Assembly (NCBI GenBank): GCA_035048495.1
Contig: CM068547.1
Coordinates: forward strand, 17,491,913 to 17,555,912
Reading direction: 5' to 3'
Length of the DNA stretch: 64,000 bases
Origin: Euptelea pleiosperma
Lineage: Eukaryota; Streptophyta; Magnoliopsida; Ranunculales; Eupteleaceae
The notes under the pieces were generated by a model. The model saw only the letters and a list, made by a program, of their open reading frames with translations, was not told the origin of the DNA and made no database searches. How positions within the stretch are numbered: position 1 is the first letter of the stretch; every line of letters begins with the position of its first letter. Position numbers and translations under genes: made by a program. This document shows positions 27,301 to 39,300 of the stretch, in pieces.

Positions 27301-30300
27301 GAACAGCCCCTTACCATTTTGTTGAGTAATTTCATAATGGGGATGTACATCATAGGCATCTCCTGTGCGTCTGTCAGCTTGCTCAGCCAGAACCATCTCA
27401 CCTTCATAAATAGGCTCTCGGTCTTCATAAGCTGTTAGGCCAGAATCAAGTATGCAGTCCTCTCCTTCATATATGGGTTCACTGCCACAGAGGCTTGAGG
27501 TGACACCCTCAGGGACTTCTATGTGCCCCCTTCTGCCACCAGAGAAATTAGAATCTGCATTTGGTGCAGATGGACCAGAAAACACAATGGCGTCACAGCC
27601 ACTTTGATTATCTGCTAGCTCAAGATGAATTGAAGATGTGGATGTATCTTGCAGGCATAACTGTTGAACTTGTTGGTCCCCTCCTGGCCCATGAATGTGA
27701 TCTGCATATGCAGAGGAAGAATCTCCATCTAGAAAAAAATAAGGTTCACTTTGATTCTGGACCAATGCATCAGATCTAATGTTGTCCATCAAATCATTAC
27801 AAATGAAATGGTCTCCAGAATCTTTAGAACATGACTGATCTAGGTGATTTCCTGCAGCAATCTTTGAAAATGAAGGATCTGCTTCCCTGGAACTAATTTT
27901 CAAAGATATCCCATCATTATTGCAACTGCTTGAAGCATTGCAATCCTGTGATATGGATAGTTCTGGCTGATGGAATATCTGACGTTCGTAAACAGGGTGC
28001 CCCTCAAATGTATCTGCGAGAACATCCGATCCAGAACTCTCGAGACGTGCACCTTCATCTGAACTTACAGAAGTATCACTCCTATTTGTCTTGGATGAAA
28101 GAGACTCATCCACTGAAGCTAGCAATTCAGCACTTGACAATTCCAAGACCCTAAAGAGTTCTGCTTCTTCCTCTAGGTCTCCCTTTCTTCCATTCTGATG
28201 ACCACACAGAGAATGTGGAGAATCATCAAAAGATCTAGCTCTTGAAAGGCATGGAGTGGGAACTCCTAAAGTTGCAGTTGTTGCAGCGGCAAAATCAATA
28301 CAATATTCTTCAGGGTAAACCTTTTGTTCTTCCTCTGTATTTCTTGTTTCGAGGGCAACAAGCTCCCCCATAAGAGTGTTGTAGGACTTCAACCCAATTG
28401 CATTTGCAGTATCATAGTCCTGGTATGAATCCACAAAAAAACATCAGCGAGTTAAAAACAGAAGCATTAATTATCAAACTAGTGGAAATAAGTACATTCT
28501 ACTAAGTGTAACCAAAGTGATATTTAATAAATGTCTAAATAAGAAGTGCTACATCAGCCAAATTCTCAAGAATGGAACTGTGTCCTTTTAATTACCAAGC
28601 AAATTTCTTCTTAGTCTCCTCTCCCTGACAACCTCTGATCATTAGAACTTGAGGAATGAGATGAAGCCCAGAATTGTAAATGCACTCGAGCATTAAATAG
28701 TGCACTAGTTGCAAGATGCCATCACACACATAAGGTAAATAAGAAAAGGATGTAGTGACAATTAGAGAGTAAAAGAAAAAGGCGAAAAATATCGAAAAAC
28801 GGAAATGAATGAGATAGTGCCCATCCAATTCATCAAAGTTACAACTAAAATGAAGAGCTTGATTCCGATTACAAAGCATGCATTCAAGAACATAAGAGAA
28901 AATAAATGCAGGCAGCTGCTACTATATTTTCATTGAATAACAAAAGCAAATTCTGTCGTTGCTGTTCATCAGTAAAGCATATGATAATTTTCATCAAAGC
29001 TCACGCTGCTCACCTATCCAAAAATAAAAGCATGAAAAGTAACAATTTTTGCAGGTCAAAAGAAATGATTTTTAAGAATCATCACTATGACTCCACTGAT
29101 GAGGTCAACTAGATTGTTCAGGATTGATGAGCAAATCATTCTACCCTCATTCAGGAAGGAATATGTAACTTGGGTGAGTACGGCTGCGACACGGCCAGGA
29201 TACGTCATGGACACAGCATTTACACTTAAAAAATGAAGTGTCCGACAGTTACCATGAAGAAGACGCTGATAATCGAAATCAAAACCTTCGATTTAGAGGA
29301 AACTTCGGTGAGAAATCGTCCGTTTGTGAAGCTCATCGAAAGGGGTAGAGGATTCACCAAAGCCATTCTCCTGAACGACAATGGAGTCAGCTGGTTCAGA
29401 GAGGTGTTAGAGGAACTATGCTTGGGTAAAGAGAGAAGTAACTTCGTCAGAAAGCTTCACGATAACGGTAGAACTTGGGTGGCAATTCGCGGAGCTAACC
29501 ACAGGGATGTTTTCTTGAAAGTTACGGAGTTCTTTGGAACCTCCTCCTCTTCCACTATTTTCATTCCAGAGGGCTCTAGCAAAGATGGGTGGAGGAATCT
29601 CGAATATGTTATCAACAGGTCTTTCCTGGGAACCCACAAGCAACTTGAAAGGGTCAACGGTGGAAGAAAGGACGTTTCTCGTTCTTACCAAGGCAAGGCA
29701 TCTACGGGAGAGGTCCAGGCGAAGGTGGAACAGATTGGAGGAGACCCTTGTATTATTACGGACTACAACTATGCGTCTAGCTCCTTTGGGGCTTGGAGTA
29801 GGGCAGTGGTGTGCGACGCCATGAGCACGGACCTATCTCCGGCTCAAGTTAAAGGAGCTATACTCCGTCATCTCAGACCTCGCGGCGTACACGACATTTT
29901 CAAGTTCGGGAATGGGAGATTTGCTCTTCTGGCTAAGGAGGAGGAGGACGTCAAGAAGATTTGTGACAGCAGCCCGATAGTGATGGACAATGGAGTTGTT
30001 TGTCTTCACTGGTGGTGGCCTTCTGTCCATACTTTCCTCTGCGAGTCGCTTATTAGAGAGCGGTGGCTGGTAATGAAGGGGATACCGTTCCATTTGCGCA
30101 ACAAGAATATTCTCACGGCTCTAGGCGATATCTGCGGGGGTTTCCTCGTTCTCGACGACAGAGGACTCCGGTTGGACAACCTGAACGCCGTTCGACTGAA
30201 AGTTGTAGCGGTGGGCCTGAAGCGCATCCCCAGGGTGATCCAGATCAGGGACAGGGGTGTCGTTTTCCCGGTTATAGTTGAAATCGAAGAACCCTTTAGT

Positions 30301-33300
30301 TCTACGATGTCCACGGAGCCCTGCAAAGCTTTCTTCCGGCCGATAATCCCTGTAGTCGACGAGGTAGCAGGGTTGCGAGATCCAGGTGGCAGGAACTAGG
30401 CTGACAAGGAGCAAGGGGTGTCAGGGTCTCAGACAAGTGGATATTTCGAAACCTACGTGGAAGGAATGGACCACAAGAAGAAGTCCAGGTGGGAGAGGGT
30501 AGACCAAGCACAAGGTCCGCTGAGGAATTCAAATTACTCGCTTTTAAGCAGGGAGTACGAGACTCAACGGGGGGAGAACAGGTGTTGATCGACAATCGAT
30601 TTAAGCTACTGGCTGCTAAGCTGGTAGCTAGGGAGGACAGCCCAGAGGACAACCATGTGGCTGCAATTGTTAGGGTCGGAGAACCGAGGCGTCAATCCCC
30701 TTCTGCCACCACCGAACAGGTGTCGACTATCCCCAGGTCAGGAGTCGATTCGTACTGGGAGAGCAGGTCCCCGAATAGACAGAAGAGAGGCACGCATTCG
30801 CATGCCTCGTACTCAGCTGACGGATCTAACGTAGAGCCACCACGTGGAGCGCATCGAAGGCACGAGATATTCGAGAAACGTCTTTCTCTTAATCCAATGG
30901 TCGATAGTGGCGGAGACTAGTCTAAGGGGAAGCAACTTATCAATCCTGATACGCCAGGTATTAGAACCATCGTTTCAGCGATCAGCTTGTCTGTGAACGA
31001 TCGTGAAGCAGCGGCGATACACCATAGCGTCTCTCGTTCCTATCACTCCTGCCCAGGAGCCTGTTCCCAATCGACCATGTATGCTGAGGCAGAAGAAAGA
31101 AAATCCTTCCCTCCCCTCGTCACTTCAAAGAACCCGCATCCCCTCTGTCCGAGGGAAGCGATGTTAACCAGAAGTGTACCTTCGACGTCTGAAGCTCCAC
31201 GAGGTATGTATCGAAACCTATTCGAAGCCCCACCCCAACCCTTCTCCCACTTCTCCGGCCTTTCTCAGGATGCTACAGACTTTTCAGCTGCGGTGGATAT
31301 TCTGGGTGACGGTAGACTGGTGGATTACGGTCCATCAGAGGCACCCTCATGTGATAGTAGCACGGATGGAGGTGAGACAGATTCAGATGTCAGCAAGGTC
31401 GAGGTTACCTCTGAATCTGAGGGTGGGGTGTCGATGAAGTCTGTGTCGTCGTCGGAAGGCCTCAACGCACATGATCCTAATTTGAGGTCACCAAGAAGGG
31501 GGGAAGATATGCTCTTTACGCCGGAATCGTACTCGACCAAGAACTCCACAGCAGAGAATACAAAGTCAGATGGGAAGGGGGAATGGTCAACGGGAAGGTA
31601 TGTACGCTTCAGCAAAGCCATAGGGGTGTCATTTGATGGTAAGGATGAACAGATTCGGAGACTATTCAGCAACTCAGAAAACGCAGATAATAAGGTTTCA
31701 AGCCCAGGGAAGCCAGTCCTGCAGAAGAGCACTGATCAAGAGAACTGTCACCCCAATTCCAGAGGGGCAGCAGAGGGGTCAAGCGATTACAATTGCAGAC
31801 CTATAGAGAATTTAGGGGAAGACAGAGGACCGGAAGGAGAGGAACCTAAGGACAGAAGAAAGGGGAAGCAGAAGAGCAAAGTAAACAAGGAATTGAACAA
31901 GCTTGTTAGTAACATCAACTACGATGGCAGGAATCACGAGAAGAGAAGTAGCAGGAAGACCATGGCCCATATTCTGTGCAAATGAAGTTCAAGATTCTCT
32001 CTTGGAACGTGAGGGGTCTAGGAAGTCAGGACAAGAGGAGCTCTTTAAGGAGTTTGATAAAATAGAGGAAACTAGATTTGATAGTCATCCAAGAAACTAA
32101 GATGGCTATTATGAAGAACAGGGTGGTAGAAGAGGTTTGCGGGAGTAAGGAGTTCAACTAGAAAGCCATTCTAGCCTTGGGGTCAGTGGGGGGGGTGCTG
32201 GTAGCTTGGGACAAAGGCGTTCTGAAGGTGGATGATGTCAACATGGGATTGTTCTCTCTGTCTCTTCTTTGCAATAGCCTCGAAGATGGGTTCCAATAGG
32301 TTTTCTCCGGGGTTTACAGTCCTACTGTCATTTAGTCGTGATCCCAGCTTTGGGAAGAGTTAGATGGGGTGCATGGATCCTAGAATCTCCCATGGTGTAT
32401 TGGGGGGGATTTCAATGTAATTAGATTCTCCTACGAGAAGAAGAGGGGTAGAGGTAGCAGAATCACACCGAGTATGATAGAGTTCTCGGATTTTGTGGAT
32501 AGGAACGAGTTGATGGACCTCCCGATATCCAGAGCTAAATAGACTTGGTCTAATCTTCGAGAGGACCCTATCCTTTGTAGATTGGACAGATTCCTAGTGT
32601 CTAGGAGTTGGGAAGCTCACTTCGTGGACGTATTACAATCGGCTATCCCTCATACAGCTTCGGACCACTATCCTCTTATCCTTTCCAGCGGAACGGAGAC
32701 TCGGAGACCCTCCCCCTTTCGATTCGTGTTGATGTGGTTTCAGGAGCCTTCTTTTATGAAGGAAGTGGAACACCGTTGGAACTCCTCATTCACCGAGAGC
32801 TGGTTTCATTTTTTTGAAGAAAATCAATGCTCTTAAGAAGCATCTTAAGGTGTGGAACTCGGAGGTAGTAGGCCATATTGGGAAAAAGATGAGGGATTTA
32901 TCCACAGAAATAGCTAGGCTCAACTCCAAAGAAGAAACCGAGGGCCTTTCTAGAGATGAGTTCTATAGAAGAATGGAGATTAAGAAGAATTACCTTTCCT
33001 TAACGCGCCAAGAGGAGATTAGTTAGAAGCAGAAGTCGAGAGTGCAATGGCTCAAGGAGGGTGACAGGAATACGAAGTTCTTCCACAGCATTGCAAATGC
33101 CAGAAGGAGAATCAATAATATATCACACTTGTTGGTGGAAGGAGCACCGATAGAAGATGGAGAGAGTATTAGGAACGCAATTGTTTCCTTCTACTCTGAT
33201 CTGTATTCCGAAAATGTCACAACTAGACCGAAATTGGATGAGGTGGCTTTCAACCAGATCGAGGTAAGCCAGAGTAGGTGGTTAGAAAATCTGTTTGAAG

Positions 33301-36300
33301 AAAAAAGTGTTGGAGGCCATAAAGTCATTGGGGGGAGACAAAGCTCCAGGACCTGATGGTTTTCCCTTGGCATTCTTTTCCACATGTTGGCCCATAGTGG
33401 GCACAGATTTCATGAAAGTAGTGGAGGAATTTTACAGGGAGTCGTGGTGTAATGACCCTATTTCTAGCAATATTATGGTAGACATTTTATAATACTTTAA
33501 ACATTATATGTATGCCATTTTAAAGGTCTCAACAATAGCTTTCTATCGGTATCAAGTTTGTCCAAATCGGACGTGCGAGTCAAAAGTTATTGTGCTTAGT
33601 TCTGGGCAACATTTTAAGTTTTTATTAAAATTTGAAAAAAAAAAAGACAATTTTCAAAATTATAGTCCCACATCAGATAAGAATGAAAAGTTCTGAGTTT
33701 TCAACCTCTATAAATACAAGGCCATGTCTTGAGAAAATTACATCAATTTGGGTATTTGCATTCTAACCCCTGAGGTAAGAATATTTACAAAAAAATCCCT
33801 CAACTAGAAGAAATTCTAGAAAATTCCTAGGAATTCCTGAAAATATTCAAGAGGTCCTTTGAAAAGTTTTTATGGGGCCTACTGCCTCGAGATACACGCT
33901 ACCTCGAGATTCGCATCGTACGAGGTTCAAGGATTTGGGATTCTAGCGTATTCACTTGTAAGTACATAGTTATTTATTTTATGCTTTTATTTATTTAATT
34001 AATTATTTATTATTTATTTATTTATTTATTTATTTGATTAATTATTATTTATTTATTTATTTATTTATAAATATTTTTTTATTTTTTATTTTTTTTGAAA
34101 TAGTAGAAAATTCACAGAATATTGTAGAAAAATTCTAAAAAATTCTATTATTTTTGGGGAAAATGTCTGAAAATGTTATTCTTGTTATCTGTTAAATTTT
34201 AGCAAGGAAAAATCCCAATTCTTGTATTTTCCACATAAAATGTGTAAATGCATTGATAATTTCTTGTAATCTTAAAAGCATGAAATTATGATAAATGAGG
34301 ACATGTGTAACCTATTTAGTTTGATGAAGTCATGCTCAAATTCATTTAAAATGAGATAAATGCGTTTTTCATCCGTTTTATGTATTCACTTTCTAAGATA
34401 TTAATAAGGCTTAAATATTCTTATTTTTAGTTTCAAAATGCAAAAATATGAATGTTATGCATGTAAAGATGTTTCTACAAATATTATTATTTTACGCATA
34501 TAAATACGATTAAGGACATGAATAAGAACGTAATTGGGAATGTGGAATATCAGATTAGTTGGAATCAGGCGTTGTCTCATTTCTTTGAGACCCCTTGGGG
34601 TTTTAGTCCCCTAAAGCATCAAACGTTGTCTTATTTCCTTAAAACCCCTTGGAGTTCCAGTCCCCTAAAAAAGAGGCGTTGTCTCATTCATGAGACCCCT
34701 CAGGTATTTATACCTAAAAGAAAATTAGGGAATCCGGAGAGAGGATACCTAATGAAACAATTAGTGTGCACATTAGGGAGTTTACTTGTAGACTAGAAGT
34801 GTTGACATCGTACACTAGGACCGATGGAATGTTGGTACAGAATACATCAGAATTGATAGTTTGACTTTATAGAAATGGTCACGGGTATTCTGATAAGAGA
34901 AAGGTTGACTGTTATATGAAAAGTCTTCATTGTATTCGAAGTTCTACGTAAGTAATTGATGGAGAATTGAGTTTTATCGAATTACATGTGAAATTCATTT
35001 ACAAATCGTATTTGTTTTAAAATAAACAAAAGTCGCTGATTTAAGTGGTTTTACGCATGAGGAATGTACTTACTGGGCCCTAGCTCATCGTTTTAAAATA
35101 TTTTGTTTTCAGGAAAGGATAAGGGAAAGTTGGTCTGATGCTTCCAGCATTTCTGTTGATAGACTTGTGTTAGAGACGATATTATATTTTGTTTAATTCT
35201 TCTATCTTGTAGAAGGATGCATGAGTTATGTAGGTCGTTTGACCGTTTAGTAACATGTATTTGGGAGTACGATATATATACAATGTTTTCTTTTGGATGG
35301 GCATATTACGGTTTTGTTTGAGGTGAGAGATCCTCTAACATTATTAATGTGTCAATGAAGTGCGTTTCGTCTTATGGATTGTTTAAACAAAATGAAAAAA
35401 AATTATCCGATGTATTTCCGCTGCATCGTGATACCAGTTTTGTTTAACTGTGCGTTTGTATGATCAGATCGCACCTCGAGATACGAGAAAGGTCGATATG
35501 ACCAAATATTGGATTTGGGGGTGTGACACGTGGTTAGGCTGGAGGGCCAATACCACTTTTATTGCTCTAATCCCCAAAAAAGATGGCGCTGAATCTCTTG
35601 CAGATTTCCGCCCCATTAGCTTGATTGGGAGCATGTACAAGATCATAGCCAAAGTCTTGGCCACTAGACTGAGGGAGGTGATGGGTCATATTATTTCATC
35701 TTTTCAAGGGACATTTGTGAGAGGTCGCCAGATTATGGATGGTATCCTCATAGCCAATGAAGTTATTGATTCCAGAATTAGAAGGGGCAGCCTGGGCATC
35801 ATTTGCAAGGTAGACATGGAGAAGGCTTATGACCACGTGAGCTGGTCCTTCCTTAATTACATGTTACGCCGTCTAGGATTTCGGGACAAATGGAGGAGAT
35901 GGATTCGCACGTGCACATCCACAGCCAGGTTTTCTGTGCTGGCCAATGGAGCCCAGCCAGTTTCTTCAACAGCTCTATTGGGCTTCGTCAAGGGGACCCC
36001 CCCTATCCCCATATCTTTTTCTCATAGTGGCGGAAGGCTTAAGTCGTTTGGCTTCCAAATCGATAGACGAAGGGCTATTGCATGGTTTCAAAGTGGGGGA
36101 GGAGAGTCCAGTCATCTCTCATTTACAGTTTGCATATGACACAATTTTCTTCATGAAGGCATCTATCGAGCAAGCTCATGTCTTAAAGGGGGTGCTGAGA
36201 TGCTTTGAAGTTGTTTCAGGGCCGCGGATTAACCTATCCAAAAGCGAAGTCTTTGGAATAGGTGAGGTGGTATGTCTAGATAAGATCGCAGTCTATTTGG

Positions 36301-39300
36301 CTTGCAAGAAAGGCAAGCTCCCAACGACATACCTCGGTCTCCTGCTTGGAGCTCATAGCAGATCGAAGAAAATATGGGCTCCGATCATCGAACGTATCCA
36401 GAGGAGATTGGCATTATGGAAGAAGAGACTCCTATCCAAAGGAGGTAGACTTACCCTCGTCAAGAGCACCCTTTCGAGTATGCCCATATATTTCATGTCG
36501 ATGTTCGTGATTTCTAAGGGGGTGGCCAAGAAGATTGACAGACTCATTAGGAACTTCCTTCAGGACGACAAAGAAGATAGTCACAAGTTCCATTTGGTGG
36601 GCTGGGAAGGAATTTGCAAACCCAAGAAAGAAGGGGGCCTGGGAATTCGTCACACCCATTTGATGAACAAAGCTCTGATCGGGAAGTGGCACTGGCGCTT
36701 TCGGGAGGAGAGGGAGTCTCTGGAGAAGCATCATCTCAGCTTATCAGGGTTTCGAGAACCATGGGTGGGACAGCGCTACGCCGTCTACCACGAACGGAGT
36801 TGGTGTTTGGAAAGGCATCTCCAAGATGAGCCTCGAAATTAAGAACGGGAGCAGATGCAAGGTGGGGATCGGAAATCGGGTTAGATTCTGGGAAGACATC
36901 TGGTGTGGGGACTCTTCCCTAGCCGAATCCTTCCCATCCATTTACACCTTGTCCGACAGAAAGGTGCCTTGATCTGTGAGGTGGCCCTTAGAGAGAACGA
37001 CCTTATCTCATGGGATTTGGGGATTAGAAGGAGGATCAACGATTGGGAGGTGGATTCGGTCGCCTCCTTGTTGCACCGATTGGATGAGGTCAAGCTTGAC
37101 GATAACATAGAAGACAAAAGATGGTGGAATCACGACCCCAAAGGGATCTTCTCGGTCAAATCTCTCTACAATAGTCTCCTGGGGCAGAGTCATTCGTCCT
37201 TTCCAGCCAAATGCTTCTGGAGCACCCCCATTCCGTCAAAAGTCCTCTTCTTTGCTTGGTGTGCCACTCTTGATAAAATTCTCATTGTGGAGAACCTCAG
37301 AAAACGAGGTATGCAAATGCCTAATCGATGTAGTTTATGTCGCCAGGAGGAGGAGACGTCAAATCATCTGCTCATTCATTGCCGAGTATCTAAAGAGATA
37401 TGGGAGCGTTTTCTTCAGCATTTCGGGATCTCTTGGGTCTTTCCGTCATCGGTGATTGATACGTTCAAAGGATGCTCCTCCAATGCATTCTCTTCTAGTG
37501 GAAGACTGCTATGGAGGATGGTTCCATTCGCAATCTGGTGGGAGCTATGGAAAGAGAGAAATCGTCGTCTTTTTTAAGGGAAGGAGGCCAACATAGACGA
37601 GATTACCCTGAATATCAAAGCCTCTCTTTTATTGGAGCTCGGCCAATCCCGTTCTCAAGCCTTTTAGATTCGAAAATTACGTTTTTCGGTGGGATCGCTT
37701 ATCTTTGTAGAGGCTTCCTTTTTGGGTTTGGGTTTTGTTTTAAGTCATTGATCCTTTTGTTGCTGTTGGCACTTCGGGTGCCCTCTCCTTTTCCTTTCTT
37801 TTGTCTTCTCTGTATAGTTTAGGGCCTTCTCAGCCCTCCTTTAATATATCTCTTTTAATCAAAAAAAAAAAAATGGGTACGAAAAGGCACACTGATTTAA
37901 ATTCAGCATTACACTATAAGATGTGAAGCATATTAGCCATCATCTATACAGAAGTCACAATCAATTACATTTATCACGTAAGATTGGTTTGTTATAATCG
38001 ACTGCTGAGTCAGTAGGCATAAAACAATTGGAAAACAATTTGTCAATCTGTGACCATAACTTTAAGGGAAAACTAGACTATGATACATGATTATTTTAAT
38101 ACAGCAATTCATCAAAATTAGTTGCCAAATAAAAATGTGCCTGAAAAGATGCAACGGCCACCACAAGAAAGTCCAGGGAACAGATGGCAGTTAAAAATGC
38201 AAGTGAAGACATTGAGAGGGCAAACTTTTGCAAGTAAAAATATAAAATAGCAACAAAACCCCCATTAAGATTATCTTCCACATATGGAAACTTGAGAGAA
38301 AATGCATGAAAATGAAAAGCAATCCACATGCTTTCCATGAGAAGAAAAGGAAAGAACTAACACTTTGGTACAAGGTTTACAGTAAGATTGAAGTTGATGT
38401 AACAAGGACACTCCACTTTCTAAGAATTTTCCATGTCCGATACATCTCGTACTCATGTTTTGGACACAAGGCGACACATTTTTTTCAAACAAACCTTTGT
38501 TTATTCAAATATATTGTGTTCAACTATTATTTTTTTATATGGTTTTAAATTATATCACCTTATTTGAATAAAATTTTTCCATATTGTATACTTAACCTGA
38601 ACTAAAGTATTTCACAAAATATATCTCAAAATATGGAATGAACGGCATGGACATGTCAACCTCTTGGGTGTGTGTGGGGCATTGTGTCTGAGACTTCATG
38701 TCAGTGTCAGACACCAATATTCGTGTTCATGTCCTTGTTACATAGATTGTGATTGGAGAAGGGTAAGCCCTATGAATGAATAATGCATGAAAATGGAGTC
38801 ACCGATGGAAAATTTTATATTTATGTGAACATCCCCATAGTTTATATTTATGCACTTGAATCTATTTTGTGTCGGGGATTGCAGCCCATGGACGGAAATC
38901 AACCCCTTTTTCTGAGAAGGCATCCTTGCTTTTCTCTCCTCAGGCTGTCAGTCAGGGGTACAATTCTGTTAGGGATGTCCCCTTGGAACCTCGTGTCTGA
39001 TTGGTGCGATCTTCCAGGAACCTTCTCGATCCTGACATTTCCACAGCGTTCTATTAGGATCCCCTTCCGAACATATTTGATCATCTTTCTTGCTAGCTCT
39101 CCAGACCCGTATCGTCAGGTGGGCATGGGGATGAGTGATCAATCTTGTTCGTTTGCTGGGAGCCTTAGGAGTGGAAGCAGGGTGTAATGTGCAGACTTGC
39201 CTATTTGCTAACCTGTCAGAGAGGTTTGTAAACCTATGTGCTGATAGGTTAGTGCATTAGGTCCATCCATCGGGTTGTGGAGTAGCCGAATGAATGTTGG

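Larger units (their letters stand above)
29241..37873 (+). mobile_element. L1-type LINE in intron 4, interrupted by a solo LTR
   Basis: About 6.5 kb of LINE when the nested LTR (33448-35528) and one duplicated CGTGG are removed. It has a complete ORF1-ORF2 layout and a 13-A tail (37861-37873). The 5' limit is approximate and target duplications were not found. The element is antisense to the MINDY gene. Both ORFs carry stops and frameshifts, and one catalytic reverse-transcriptase aspartate is lost. Confidence 0.88.

Noticed and set aside
27561..28154. Plus-strand open frames over exon 5
   Set aside because: Shadows of the MINDY exon on the other strand; no similarity of their own.
29180..29240. 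Target duplication of the intron 4 LINE (TGGGTGAGTACGG against TGGGTACGAAAAGG)
   Set aside because: The two words do not match without gaps; the similarity is too weak to call.
29233..29253. ATG at 29233 as the start of LINE ORF1
   Set aside because: The preceding AAGTGTCCG belongs to a dispersed repeat; MKKTLI at 29254 is the better start.
33448..35528. Complete non-autonomous element or gene in the LINE
   Set aside because: TG...CA ends, a 5-bp duplication, no coding region and an inverted twin at 18282 fit a solo LTR.
36744..37193. Minus-strand frames across the LINE C-terminal region
   Set aside because: Antisense shadows of ORF2 without recognisable domains.
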